From CAVVFX01 sp963747535 (GTDB lineage Bacteria > Acidobacteriota > Terriglobia > Bryobacterales > Bryobacteraceae), in assembly GCA_963747535.1 (NCBI GenBank), contig CAVVFX010000006.1:1116001-1180000 (forward strand): a stretch of 64,000 nucleotides of DNA, read 5' to 3'. Positions within the stretch are counted from its first letter, which is position 1, and each line of letters begins with the position of its first letter. Made by a program: the position numbers and the translations under genes. Below the pieces are notes generated by a model that was not told the DNA's origin, ran no database searches, and saw only the letters and a program-made list of their open reading frames with translations. Shown in pieces: positions 24,369-32,230 of the stretch.

Positions 24369-24917
24369 TTATGACCTCCTCCGGCTCATGAACTTGCGGA
24401 CCTTCGTCCGCGCATTGGCAATATGGCTCCGGACTGTGGCTTTGGAGCAATCGAGGCGCCGTGCCACTTCTTCCGCAGGCAAGTCTTCGACATCGCGCAG
24501 CACCAGGGCGGTACGCTCGCGGGCAGTCAGGCAACTCAATCCCGCTTCGAGGTAGTCGCGCTGTTCGCTGCGGAGCAGGATCTCCTCCGGGCTCTCACAT
24601 TCGTACTCCGGTGCGTCCTCAATTTCACAGAATGTATAGCGTCCGTGGCGCCGGAGAAAGTCCAGGGCAGTGTTGGTGGCGATCCGCGACAGCCAATGGG
24701 CGGCCTTGTCACTGTCTTTCAACTGGTCCTGACGTTGGAGAGCTTTAATGAAGGCTTCCTGGGTGAGGTCCTGTGCGTCCGCGACATTTCCCACCATGTG
24801 ATAGATCTGGCGGAAGATACGACGCAGGTTGTCCTCCACGAAACGAGCCTGTAGCTCCTGGGCTGCCGGAGTCGGTTTAGCGGCTTCGCTCATCTCGGTC
24901 CTAAGGAGTATTTCCAT
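24369..24917 (-). CDS. RNA polymerase sigma factor, ECF family
   Basis: 182 residues. Region 2 is seen in I-F-R-Q-I-Y-H-M-V-G-N-V-A-D-A-Q-D-L-T-Q with E-A-F-I-K-A, and region 4 in L-T-A-R-E-R-T-A-L-V-L-R-D-V-E-D-L, then A-R-R-L-D-C-S-K-A-T-V-R-S-H-I. Two starts are possible: 24917, with little ribosome-site support, or ATG at 24893, with AGGA 5 nt upstream, which would give M-S-E-A-A-K. I keep the longer frame for display, but the shorter start is more likely. It is the first gene of the operon with the anti-sigma and the secreted protein. Confidence 0.9.
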   Translation of the reverse strand: MEILLRTEMSEAAKPTPAAQELQARFVEDNLRRIFRQIYHMVGNVADAQDLTQEAFIKALQRQDQLKDSDKAAHWLSRIATNTALDFLRRHGRYTFCEIEDAPEYECESPEEILLRSEQRDYLEAGLSCLTARERTALVLRDVEDLPAEEVARRLDCSKATVRSHIANARTKVRKFMSRRRS

Positions 24918-25204
24918 GCCCTACTAACGGATGACGCTCGAGTTCGGGAAACGTGGAAATCTAAATAACCCTTATCTTACTCCCTGACCGTGGGCGGTAT
25001 CGTTTCTCTTTGCCGTCTGGTCCCGCCCGGGTGGCCATGGGACCGTCCCTAACAGCGTACCGGCAACCCGGTACGGCGTCCGGTGCGTAATTCACGAGCG
25101 TGACTAGTAGTGTCCACGAGATAACTGGACAATAGGATTCGTGGCATCCGTGGCCTGCGCAACATTTTTTCTGAGATTTTCGCCCACCTTGCGCCGCTCA
25201 CACT
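24918..25204. other. Intergenic region with GGATG-ACACGGATG leader repeat
   Basis: There is no gene here. At 25180-25235 the sequence carries GGCCACGGATGGACACGGATG, related to the GATGAACACAGATGAACGCA block of the 14-kb repeats, and runs into the GxxExxY gene start. The sigma promoter should also lie here; no clear boxes were seen. Confidence 0.4.
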
Positions 25205-26053
25205 ATGGGGCCACGGATGGACACGGATGCACACGAATGGGAATCAGACCTGACGGAGGTCGTGATTGGCGCTGCCTTCGAGGTGGCCAACGTGATCGGC
25301 GCTGGTTTCCTGGAGAAGGTCTACGAACGAGCTCTGATCCATGAGCTTGCTCGACGGGGTGTCTGCGCCAAGGCTCAGTTTTCATTCCCTATCTCTTACA
25401 ACGGGAAGTACCTCGGCGAGTATGCGGCCGATCTAGTGGTCGGCGAAAAGGTCATCTTCGAGTTGAAGTGCGTGGACCGCTTTGCCAATGAGCATCCGGC
25501 GCAGTGTATTAATTATTTAAAAGCATCACGTCTAAGCGTGGCGCTGCTCATCAACTTCCAGAAGCCCAATTTACGCGTACCGGGCCGGTCGAAAACCGGA
25601 GACCAGACGGCTGCGCCAAGCCTGTCCGCAGGCTTAGAAATGGTACTTCAACGAGAACTGGACGTTGCGCGCGCCCTGCGAACTTTGCAGCAGGCCGAGC
25701 GTGGTTCCAATTCCATGACTTGGGGAATTGAGGATCGGCGTATTGGTCAGGTTGATAAAATCAGCGCGCAGGTCGATACTCTGGCGGTCGGTGATTTTGA
25801 AGTTCTTGGTAAGATCGAAATCCAGGGTGTGGAGACCTGGGCCGCGAACTGTGCCGACGCCGCAGCTACCGAACGTTCCCGCCCCCGGTTGCGTATAAGA
25901 GGCAGGGCTGAACCATTGATACCCGCCCTGCGCGGCGTCCTGTTCGCCGAACACGTCTCCCGGCGAGATACAATTGGCGCGCGCACCGCGAGAGCCTGTA
26001 CCGGACGCATCGGAGGCCGTAACGGTCAGCGGGAAGCCGGTATGCAGGGATAG
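25205..26053 (+). CDS. GxxExxY family protein with run-on C-terminus
   Basis: The family part is residues 1-125: V-I-G-A-A-F-E-V-A-N-V-I-G-A-G-F-L-E-K-V then Y (the G-x-x-E-x-x-Y motif), E-Y-A-A-D-L-V-V, I-F-E-L-K and a C-terminal L-L-I-N-F-Q-K-P. Family members are about 125-135 residues, have a PD-(D/E)xK nuclease-like core (D-L then E-L-K here) and are of unknown function. The normal stop after N-F-x-K-P is missing, so the frame continues 160 codons antisense to the 3' end of the TonB receptor gene. The extension is unlikely to be native. The start (25205 or 25217) is built from the dispersed ACGGATG repeat. Confidence 0.65.
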   Translation: MGPRMDTDAHEWESDLTEVVIGAAFEVANVIGAGFLEKVYERALIHELARRGVCAKAQFSFPISYNGKYLGEYAADLVVGEKVIFELKCVDRFANEHPAQCINYLKASRLSVALLINFQKPNLRVPGRSKTGDQTAAPSLSAGLEMVLQRELDVARALRTLQQAERGSNSMTWGIEDRRIGQVDKISAQVDTLAVGDFEVLGKIEIQGVETWAANCADAAATERSRPRLRIRGRAEPLIPALRGVLFAEHVSRRDTIGARTARACTGRIGGRNGQREAGMQG

Positions 26054-28981
26054 AATCCCGCTGGTCTGCCAACCGCCCACTACGGCGTCTGCGATTTTGT
26101 TCATGTTCTTGCCGAAGGCGCGACCCCGGCCCACGGGCAGATCGTAGATCGCGTTCGCGACGAAGTTATGGGTGGCATCGTAATCGCAAGGGCCCCATTC
26201 GGCCACGGCGTTGTAGATGTTCTGGTAATAATAGTTGCTTTGCCCCGATTGACCGCCCTGGCCGTAGTAGCCAAGGTTATTGGTCATGCATTTCGAATAG
26301 GTGTAAGCGATGGAGTACTGCAGTCCTGCGCTGAGACGTTTCTGCGCCAAAATCTGCAATGCCTGATAGCTTTGGTTGCCTATGGACGCCGTGCCGGAAA
26401 TCTGGCCGATATCGGCGAGCAGCGATGGATTGCCGGCCAGATACTCGGTGGGCGACACCGTCCCATTGGGATTAAGCACCTTCTGAAAATAAGGCATGGG
26501 CACCATCAGATGCGTGGTCCGCTGTCCGACGTAGCTGGCAGCGACTGTCAAGCTTGACGTGACCTGTTGTTGCAGAGTGAGGTTCCACTGGTTGGCGACC
26601 GCGGGGCGGACGTTCGGATCCCACACGCGCAACGTGACGCTGTGAAACTGGTCTCCGCCATTGGCCGCAAACGGTGCAAAGCCTTGATCGAGGGTTGAGC
26701 CGGGAAGCTGATAATACGGCGCACCGGTGTACTGGTTGTCGTGTTCGACGGCGAACGGAGGGTTGATAGTCAGTCGAAGGTTGGTTCCCGTGCCCTCCAG
26801 GTAGTTGGAAAGCGTGTAGCCGCCGCGGAACACGAATTTGCCGCCCTGCGGGGTGTACGCGAATCCGATGCGCGGCTGGAAGTTGGTGATGCCGTTGTAC
26901 TGGTTGTATAGAGCGCTGCAGTTGTTATAAGGGCAGCTTTGGCCGGCGATGTATTCGGCGCCGGTGACGAGATTGAAATTCGCCTGACGATTCTCCACCT
27001 CACCCCACGGGGTGTGCAGTTCCCAGCGAAGTCCGAGATTGACGGTCAGGTTAGGGGTGACGCGCCAGTCATCCTGGAAAAAGGCAGCAAGGGAATTGGA
27101 ACGCTGGCCCCAGGTGCCGCCGTTGACGCCGCCCTGGATTTCGTCGGGCAGACCGAGCAGGAAATCGGCTTCCGCGATGCCGCCGTTGGCCGGACTGGAT
27201 TTGGTCCCGGGAGCGACTGACGTGTACTGGCCGTTGAACAGGAAGGTCCCCGCGCGGCCGTTGTTTCCCGAGTAGAATGTGTCGACGCGATAACGATAGC
27301 CCTGAAACCCGAAGTGCATGTTGTGAGAACCCCGGCTCCAGACAAGCGTGTCTTCATAATGAATCACCGTGTCGGCGAAGAGCTGGTATACGTCACTGGT
27401 TCCGAAACTGGCGACGTTGCCTCCCGAGAGAGACATCGAGGGCAGAAAACTGGAGGGCACGTCCGGAATACCGACGGTCTGGGCAAAATTGGTGACGCCA
27501 TTGGATGCGGCGCCGTTGTTGATAAATACGTAGTTCACTCCCAGGCGCAACTCATTCACCAGCGTAGGACCAAACGTGTGCGTCCAATCGCCCACTCCGG
27601 TGTGGGTGGGATAGGTCGCGAAGCTGTTGTAAATCAGTGGATACGTGTTTACCGTGGGATTGTCGAACCGGCTCTGCGAATAGCGTCCGAAGACGTGATC
27701 GTTCTCGTCGGCATTCCAGTCCACCTTGAAATCGCCCTGGTCGCCGTTGATATAGCTGTTCCTTGCGTATTGATAGTTGTTGAGGAGGTTGCCGTTGGTC
27801 GGCTGCGGGTAATACTGGGATGACAGGATTTTCACGGCCGAGGCACTCATCAGCGATTGCGGAATCTGGTTATTCGCGAACGGGGTGCGATTGCCGTTGC
27901 TCGAGATCGAATAGGGGTTGTACAACTGAATCGGCGTCGACTGCGACAGCAGTTGGGAAAAGTTGCCGGTGCGTTCCGCGGTTGTGTAGAGCGTAGTAGT
28001 GATGATGCTGGTGGGCGTGTCCAGGCGTGAGCCTTGATAATCAGCGAAGAAAAATAGTTTGTCCTTCTTTATGGGCCCGCCGAAGGTAGCACCGAAGTTA
28101 TTCCAACGTGTGGCCGCACGCTTGGCTCCTTCGAAGTTGTTCGTCCAGCTATTCGCATTTAACACGTCATTGCGGAAGAACTCATAGGCGGAGCCGTGAA
28201 ACTGGTTAGTACCGGATTTGATCGTGGCGCTGATAATGCCGCCCATGTAATTGCCGAACTCAGAGGGGGCATTCAGCGTGATTTCATTGAATTCCTGAAT
28301 TGCGTCGACAGCGGGAGAGTAGCCAACCAGGTTGTCGGAAACCTGGTTATTATCGAGGCCATCGAGGATGAAGTTATTGGCCTGTTCGCGGTTGCCGTTG
28401 ACGTTCGGGCGCCCGCTGGAAGCGGTGGTTTGACCGCTCTTGAAGGTTGACGGGTCGGGATGGATGCTGCCCGGAGCGAGCAGCGTGAGTTGTATGTAGT
28501 TACGGGTCGCGAGTGGAAGTTCCACGTTGGTCCGTGCATCGATTACCTGTCCCAGTTGTGTCGCTTGGGTTTGAAGAGAGGCTGCTTCCGCCGTCACTTC
28601 GACCGATTCTGAGACGTTGCCAACCTTGAGCTGGAAGTCCAGACGGGCAACATCATTGAGCTGCAGAACTACATTGGACCGTTGTTCTGCCTGGAACCCC
28701 TGCTTTTCCACTTTCACGTTGTAAGCCCCAATCGATAGACGAGGAAGATTGTAGATGCCGTCCGCGTTGGTCACTGCCGGCCATGAGGTTCCACGATCGA
28801 TATCGGTGGCTACGACTTTGGCTCCGACGACTACGGCTCCCGAGGGATCGGTAACTCTTCCCGTGATGGCGGCAGTGACCTGCTGTCCCCATCCTACGGG
28901 TGTTGCGACGAACAGCAACACTGCGACCACCGCCAACCGCGCCGGCACGCGATGTGCCTGCATTTGAGCAACGAATTTCAT
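25634..28981 (-). CDS. TonB-dependent receptor, Oar-like, second copy
   Basis: 1115 residues. Signal peptide about residues 1-33; carboxypeptidase-regulatory domain about 38-120 (A-A-I-T-G-R-V-T-D-P-S-G-A-V-V-V-G-A-K-V); plug with N-V-E-L-P-L-A-T-R-N-Y; then the barrel to a C-terminal F-S-L-K-Y-H-F. Start 28981 has GGGAG 8 nt upstream. Its leader is unusually long (about 500 nt to the next upstream gene). The family is thought to transport oligosaccharides or other large nutrients across the outer membrane. The 3' end overlaps the run-on frame of the GxxExxY gene on the other strand. No partner gene indicates a substrate. Confidence 0.9.
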   Translation of the reverse strand: MKFVAQMQAHRVPARLAVVAVLLFVATPVGWGQQVTAAITGRVTDPSGAVVVGAKVVATDIDRGTSWPAVTNADGIYNLPRLSIGAYNVKVEKQGFQAEQRSNVVLQLNDVARLDFQLKVGNVSESVEVTAEAASLQTQATQLGQVIDARTNVELPLATRNYIQLTLLAPGSIHPDPSTFKSGQTTASSGRPNVNGNREQANNFILDGLDNNQVSDNLVGYSPAVDAIQEFNEITLNAPSEFGNYMGGIISATIKSGTNQFHGSAYEFFRNDVLNANSWTNNFEGAKRAATRWNNFGATFGGPIKKDKLFFFADYQGSRLDTPTSIITTTLYTTAERTGNFSQLLSQSTPIQLYNPYSISSNGNRTPFANNQIPQSLMSASAVKILSSQYYPQPTNGNLLNNYQYARNSYINGDQGDFKVDWNADENDHVFGRYSQSRFDNPTVNTYPLIYNSFATYPTHTGVGDWTHTFGPTLVNELRLGVNYVFINNGAASNGVTNFAQTVGIPDVPSSFLPSMSLSGGNVASFGTSDVYQLFADTVIHYEDTLVWSRGSHNMHFGFQGYRYRVDTFYSGNNGRAGTFLFNGQYTSVAPGTKSSPANGGIAEADFLLGLPDEIQGGVNGGTWGQRSNSLAAFFQDDWRVTPNLTVNLGLRWELHTPWGEVENRQANFNLVTGAEYIAGQSCPYNNCSALYNQYNGITNFQPRIGFAYTPQGGKFVFRGGYTLSNYLEGTGTNLRLTINPPFAVEHDNQYTGAPYYQLPGSTLDQGFAPFAANGGDQFHSVTLRVWDPNVRPAVANQWNLTLQQQVTSSLTVAASYVGQRTTHLMVPMPYFQKVLNPNGTVSPTEYLAGNPSLLADIGQISGTASIGNQSYQALQILAQKRLSAGLQYSIAYTYSKCMTNNLGYYGQGGQSGQSNYYYQNIYNAVAEWGPCDYDATHNFVANAIYDLPVGRGRAFGKNMNKIADAVVGGWQTSGILSLHTGFPLTVTASDASGTGSRGARANCISPGDVFGEQDAAQGGYQWFSPASYTQPGAGTFGSCGVGTVRGPGLHTLDFDLTKNFKITDRQSIDLRADFINLTNTPILNSPSHGIGTTLGLLQSSQGARNVQFSLKYHF

Positions 28982-29480
28982 ACTTTAAACTCCCTTTTAA
29001 CTTAGTTTCCAACCAGATATAGCGCTCTGCGCGAGGAGACTCCGAGGGGAAGCCCGCAAGCGAGAGTGCCGAGCAAGCCTGACTGTTTGGGCTGAATTGC
29101 CTATTAGCAAAAGGTGAAATTGGTACTCACCCGGGGGCAAGAGACATGTGGGGCGCACAGCGGAAAATAGACGTTGCGAGATCATTAACGCCCCCTCTAA
29201 CAAGCAAAGTTAGGAATTACTGTACTTACAAAATATTCTGATTCTTTATTTGATCGGAGTCAATAGCGGAGTTTTGCGTCTGTCATTTGTGTGTCTTATT
29301 ACTTCGCGTTCGCTGGTGGATATCAATCGAAGAGCCTCCACGTCAGAAGCCAAAAACAGCTGCAGGCGGCTAGTAGTTGGTGAGAAGTCTCTTGGGATAG
29401 CGCATCTCGTCGCAGGCCAAAGGTCTACTCCGCACAAACGTATAGCAACTCCCGCCATACGGCAGGTCAAAGGCGGTGAT
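28982..29480. other. Long leader of the second TonB receptor; no gene
   Basis: About 500 nt between two minus-strand genes. On the minus strand GGTGA and TCACC form a short hairpin near 29115-29135. No riboswitch consensus that I know was recognised. It probably contains the receptor promoter. Confidence 0.3.
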
Positions 29481-31619
29481 TCACTGATTGGGAACGAGCA
29501 TCCGGACCCGGTAGTTGCCGCGATCGGCGACATAGAGATTGTTGTTCGAATCGAGCGCAAGTTGATAGGGATTGGACAACAGCGCCTGGCTGGCCGGTCC
29601 ACCGTCGCCGCTGAAGCCCGCGTAACCTAGGATGGAACCCGCGATCGTGTTGATGATGCCGCTCGACAGGTTCACGATCCGGATGCGGTTCGCTTCCGAA
29701 ATGTAGAGGTTTCCGAAAGGATCCACGGCGACGCCTCGCGGACCGGTCAATTGAGCAGATACGGCAGGGCCGCCGTCGCCCGTACTGCCCGCGATGGCTG
29801 ATCCGGCCACGGTGGTCATGATTCCGTGGATGTCAACCATCCGGACGCAGTTGTTGCCGGTGTCGGCGATATAGAGATTGCCGACGGCATCAAGGGCGAT
29901 CTGTTCCGGACCGTTCAGTAGGGCGGCCGTGGCGGGTCCGTTGTCGCCGCTGTAGCCGGGTGTTCCCTTGCCCGCGTAAGTCGTAATCACGCCCAGTGAA
30001 TCGACCTTGCGCACATTGTGATTGAGCGAATCGGCGATATAGAAACCTCCCAGGGGATTAGAAACGACGCCGGCCGGAGTACCGAGGGAGGCGAGCACAG
30101 CCGGTCCGCCGTCACCCGTTGAAGTGATCAGATTGCCGCCCGCGACCGTCAAGGAGATGCCATTGGGCGCTATCTGGAAGACGGTTTCCCCGGTTCCCGC
30201 GGAGACCAGCAGATTGCCGTTGGGGTCGACGGAAAGTCCCCAGGGACTGCCCAGGATGTAGGCGAAGCCGCCGTTGAAGGGCGAGCCGAACAGGCTGTCG
30301 CCGGCGAAGGTAAAAAACGATCCATTGGGCGCGATCATCTGGACCCGATTGTCGAAGTCGTCGCTCACATAGACGTTGCCTGACGCGTCAGCGGCAACTC
30401 CGTAGACTCCGAGCAACGATACGGTGGTCGCGGCAGCGCCGTTAGGTTGATAGATCGTCGGATCGGTGCCGGCCAGAGCCGTGATCCCGCCGCCGGGGTT
30501 CAAGACGAACACTTGCCTTCCGATGCGGGCCGCGATGATGATGTCGCCTTGGGCATCCACCGCCAGGCCGTAGGGCGCAGCCAGATACGTCAGCAGAGCG
30601 GGTCCATTCTGGATCGACGGTCCTCCGCCGGCGACAGTATTAATGGTGCCGTCCGGCGTAATCTTACGGACCAGAAAATGTCCGCTATCGGAGACATACA
30701 CGCTCCCGTCGGAGGTGACGGCCAAGCCGCCTGGAAAGACCAGTGAAGCGGATATGGCAGGGCCTCCGTCGCCGAGCGCCTGGGTATTGTTACTGCCGGC
30801 GAAGGTGCTGATGGTCCCGTCAGGACCAACGCGGCGGATCCGGGTATTTTGATCGCCGAAGTAGATGGAGCCGTTGGGGTCGATCGCGAGTCCAGTGGGA
30901 TACGAAAGTTGAGCGGCGATAGCGGGCCCGCCGTCGCCGGAGTATCCGGTTGCGCCGGTGCCGGCGAAGATCGTGATGTTTCCGGAAGTGTCGATCTTGC
31001 GGACGACGTTATTGTAAGGCTGGCTGATGTAGAGGTTTCCCGCCGGGTCGAAAACCAGCGCTTCGGGATTCTGGAGGGCTGCCTGGGTCGCCGGGCCGCC
31101 GTTGCCTCCGAAGCCAGCCGTGCCGTTTCCAGCGAAAGTGGTGATGATTCCAGCGGGCGTCACCTTGCGCACGCGCCAGTTGAAGGATTCTGCGATGTAG
31201 AGGTTACCGGCCGAGTCAAAGGCAAGTCCTAAGGGCATATAGAGGCTGGCGGAGGTAGCTTTGCCGCCGTCGCCTGAATACCCGCCCACGCCTGTTCCGG
31301 CGAAGACTGTTATGGTGCCGTCGAGTCCGATGCGAAACACCTGGTTGTAGTAACTGTCGCTGACGTAAATGTTTCCGGTGCTGTCGACCGCGGTGTACTG
31401 GGGCTGAATCAGGCGGGCGCTCGAGGCGGGTCCGCCGTTGCCGGTAAACGCTATGTGTCCGTTGCCTGCCAAGGTGGAAATCGTGAAGGACTGGGCTGCC
31501 AGTTGAAGCGCGGTCAGCAGCAAAAGTGCCGGTAGCAGAGCGAAGAGGCGACTGGGTGTGTCTCGAAGGGGCACACCTCGCACGGCGGCAGCTTCGTAAA
31601 TCGTCGGTCGGTTGGTCAT
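29481..31619 (-). CDS. Secreted NHL-repeat beta-propeller protein
   Basis: 712 residues. The ATG at 31619 has a strong GGAGG ribosome site 6-8 nt upstream; the longer frame with GTG at 31634 would contain that site and is rejected. Residues 10-43 form a signal peptide. The rest is a series of NHL-type repeats, each with G-L-A-x-D-x-x-G-N-L-Y-I-A-D-x and V-R-K-V, linked by G-Y-S-G-D-G-G-P-A insertions. About a dozen repeats would form two or more propellers. Such proteins are abundant in Acidobacteriota and thought to act in ligand or protein binding. No catalytic residues are seen. Confidence 0.85.
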   Translation of the reverse strand: MTNRPTIYEAAAVRGVPLRDTPSRLFALLPALLLLTALQLAAQSFTISTLAGNGHIAFTGNGGPASSARLIQPQYTAVDSTGNIYVSDSYYNQVFRIGLDGTITVFAGTGVGGYSGDGGKATSASLYMPLGLAFDSAGNLYIAESFNWRVRKVTPAGIITTFAGNGTAGFGGNGGPATQAALQNPEALVFDPAGNLYISQPYNNVVRKIDTSGNITIFAGTGATGYSGDGGPAIAAQLSYPTGLAIDPNGSIYFGDQNTRIRRVGPDGTISTFAGSNNTQALGDGGPAISASLVFPGGLAVTSDGSVYVSDSGHFLVRKITPDGTINTVAGGGPSIQNGPALLTYLAAPYGLAVDAQGDIIIAARIGRQVFVLNPGGGITALAGTDPTIYQPNGAAATTVSLLGVYGVAADASGNVYVSDDFDNRVQMIAPNGSFFTFAGDSLFGSPFNGGFAYILGSPWGLSVDPNGNLLVSAGTGETVFQIAPNGISLTVAGGNLITSTGDGGPAVLASLGTPAGVVSNPLGGFYIADSLNHNVRKVDSLGVITTYAGKGTPGYSGDNGPATAALLNGPEQIALDAVGNLYIADTGNNCVRMVDIHGIMTTVAGSAIAGSTGDGGPAVSAQLTGPRGVAVDPFGNLYISEANRIRIVNLSSGIINTIAGSILGYAGFSGDGGPASQALLSNPYQLALDSNNNLYVADRGNYRVRMLVPNQ

Positions 31620-32230
31620 CTCGCTCCTCCACACTCGCTGGGTTTAGGGTTTTTTTAAGGAAAAGCCAGTCGATGTGGTTCGGGCAGCGCGAGATCGCGA
31701 TGCCATCGTCTCGATGGGCCCCACCAGGCTATCCCCTGTATGTTTCACCCGGTAAGACCATTGTAGTCGCTATGACATGCGATCTCAACGGCCCGGATGC
31801 CGTCGTGCAGCCACAACGGCGCACGGCCACCTCACCAGGCTGCAGACTGTACGGGTGGACCTGCGTTTGTCCCTTCCGCTCCCGGATTAACCACGTGCCG
31901 ACTGGCAGACGATCCAGTTGGACCTTGCTACTTCCGATCACCGCCCGTCGACGCAGTTTCCGAATGGCGAACACACCGCCCTGGGCGTGGTTGTGGAACG
32001 GCACTTCTACGAGTAGCGTCATCCGCTTAGAACCGCGACGAAGCCGCGGGCGCAGATGTACGACATGACGACGATAGGGCCACTGACACCGGTTCGCCCC
32101 GAGCGCTTCGCCAGTATCGGAACCAATCGACCGGCGAATAAGAGCGTAGTAGAGGTGGACCGCGGCCACGCACGGAGCGAAACGAATAGCCCGCCGTTAC
32201 AGTAAAATTATCAGACGCGGGGGTAATGCT
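31620..32230. other. Intergenic region, no supported gene
   Basis: A minus frame at 31729-32169 (about 146 codons) contains M-T-L-L-V-E-V-P-F-H-N-H-A-Q-G-G and D-R-L-P-V-G-T-W-L, which look coding-like but lack a start, ribosome site or recognised family. It may be a relic. Promoters for the NHL gene and for the kinase gene should lie here. Confidence 0.3.

Noticed and set aside
28982..29480. Riboswitch in the long receptor leader
   Set aside because: I looked for conserved cores of common riboswitches and saw none; only a short hairpin is present.
31729..32169. Minus-strand open frame of 146 codons
   Set aside because: Some coding-like strings, but no start, ribosome site, family or neighbour support; kept only as a remark.
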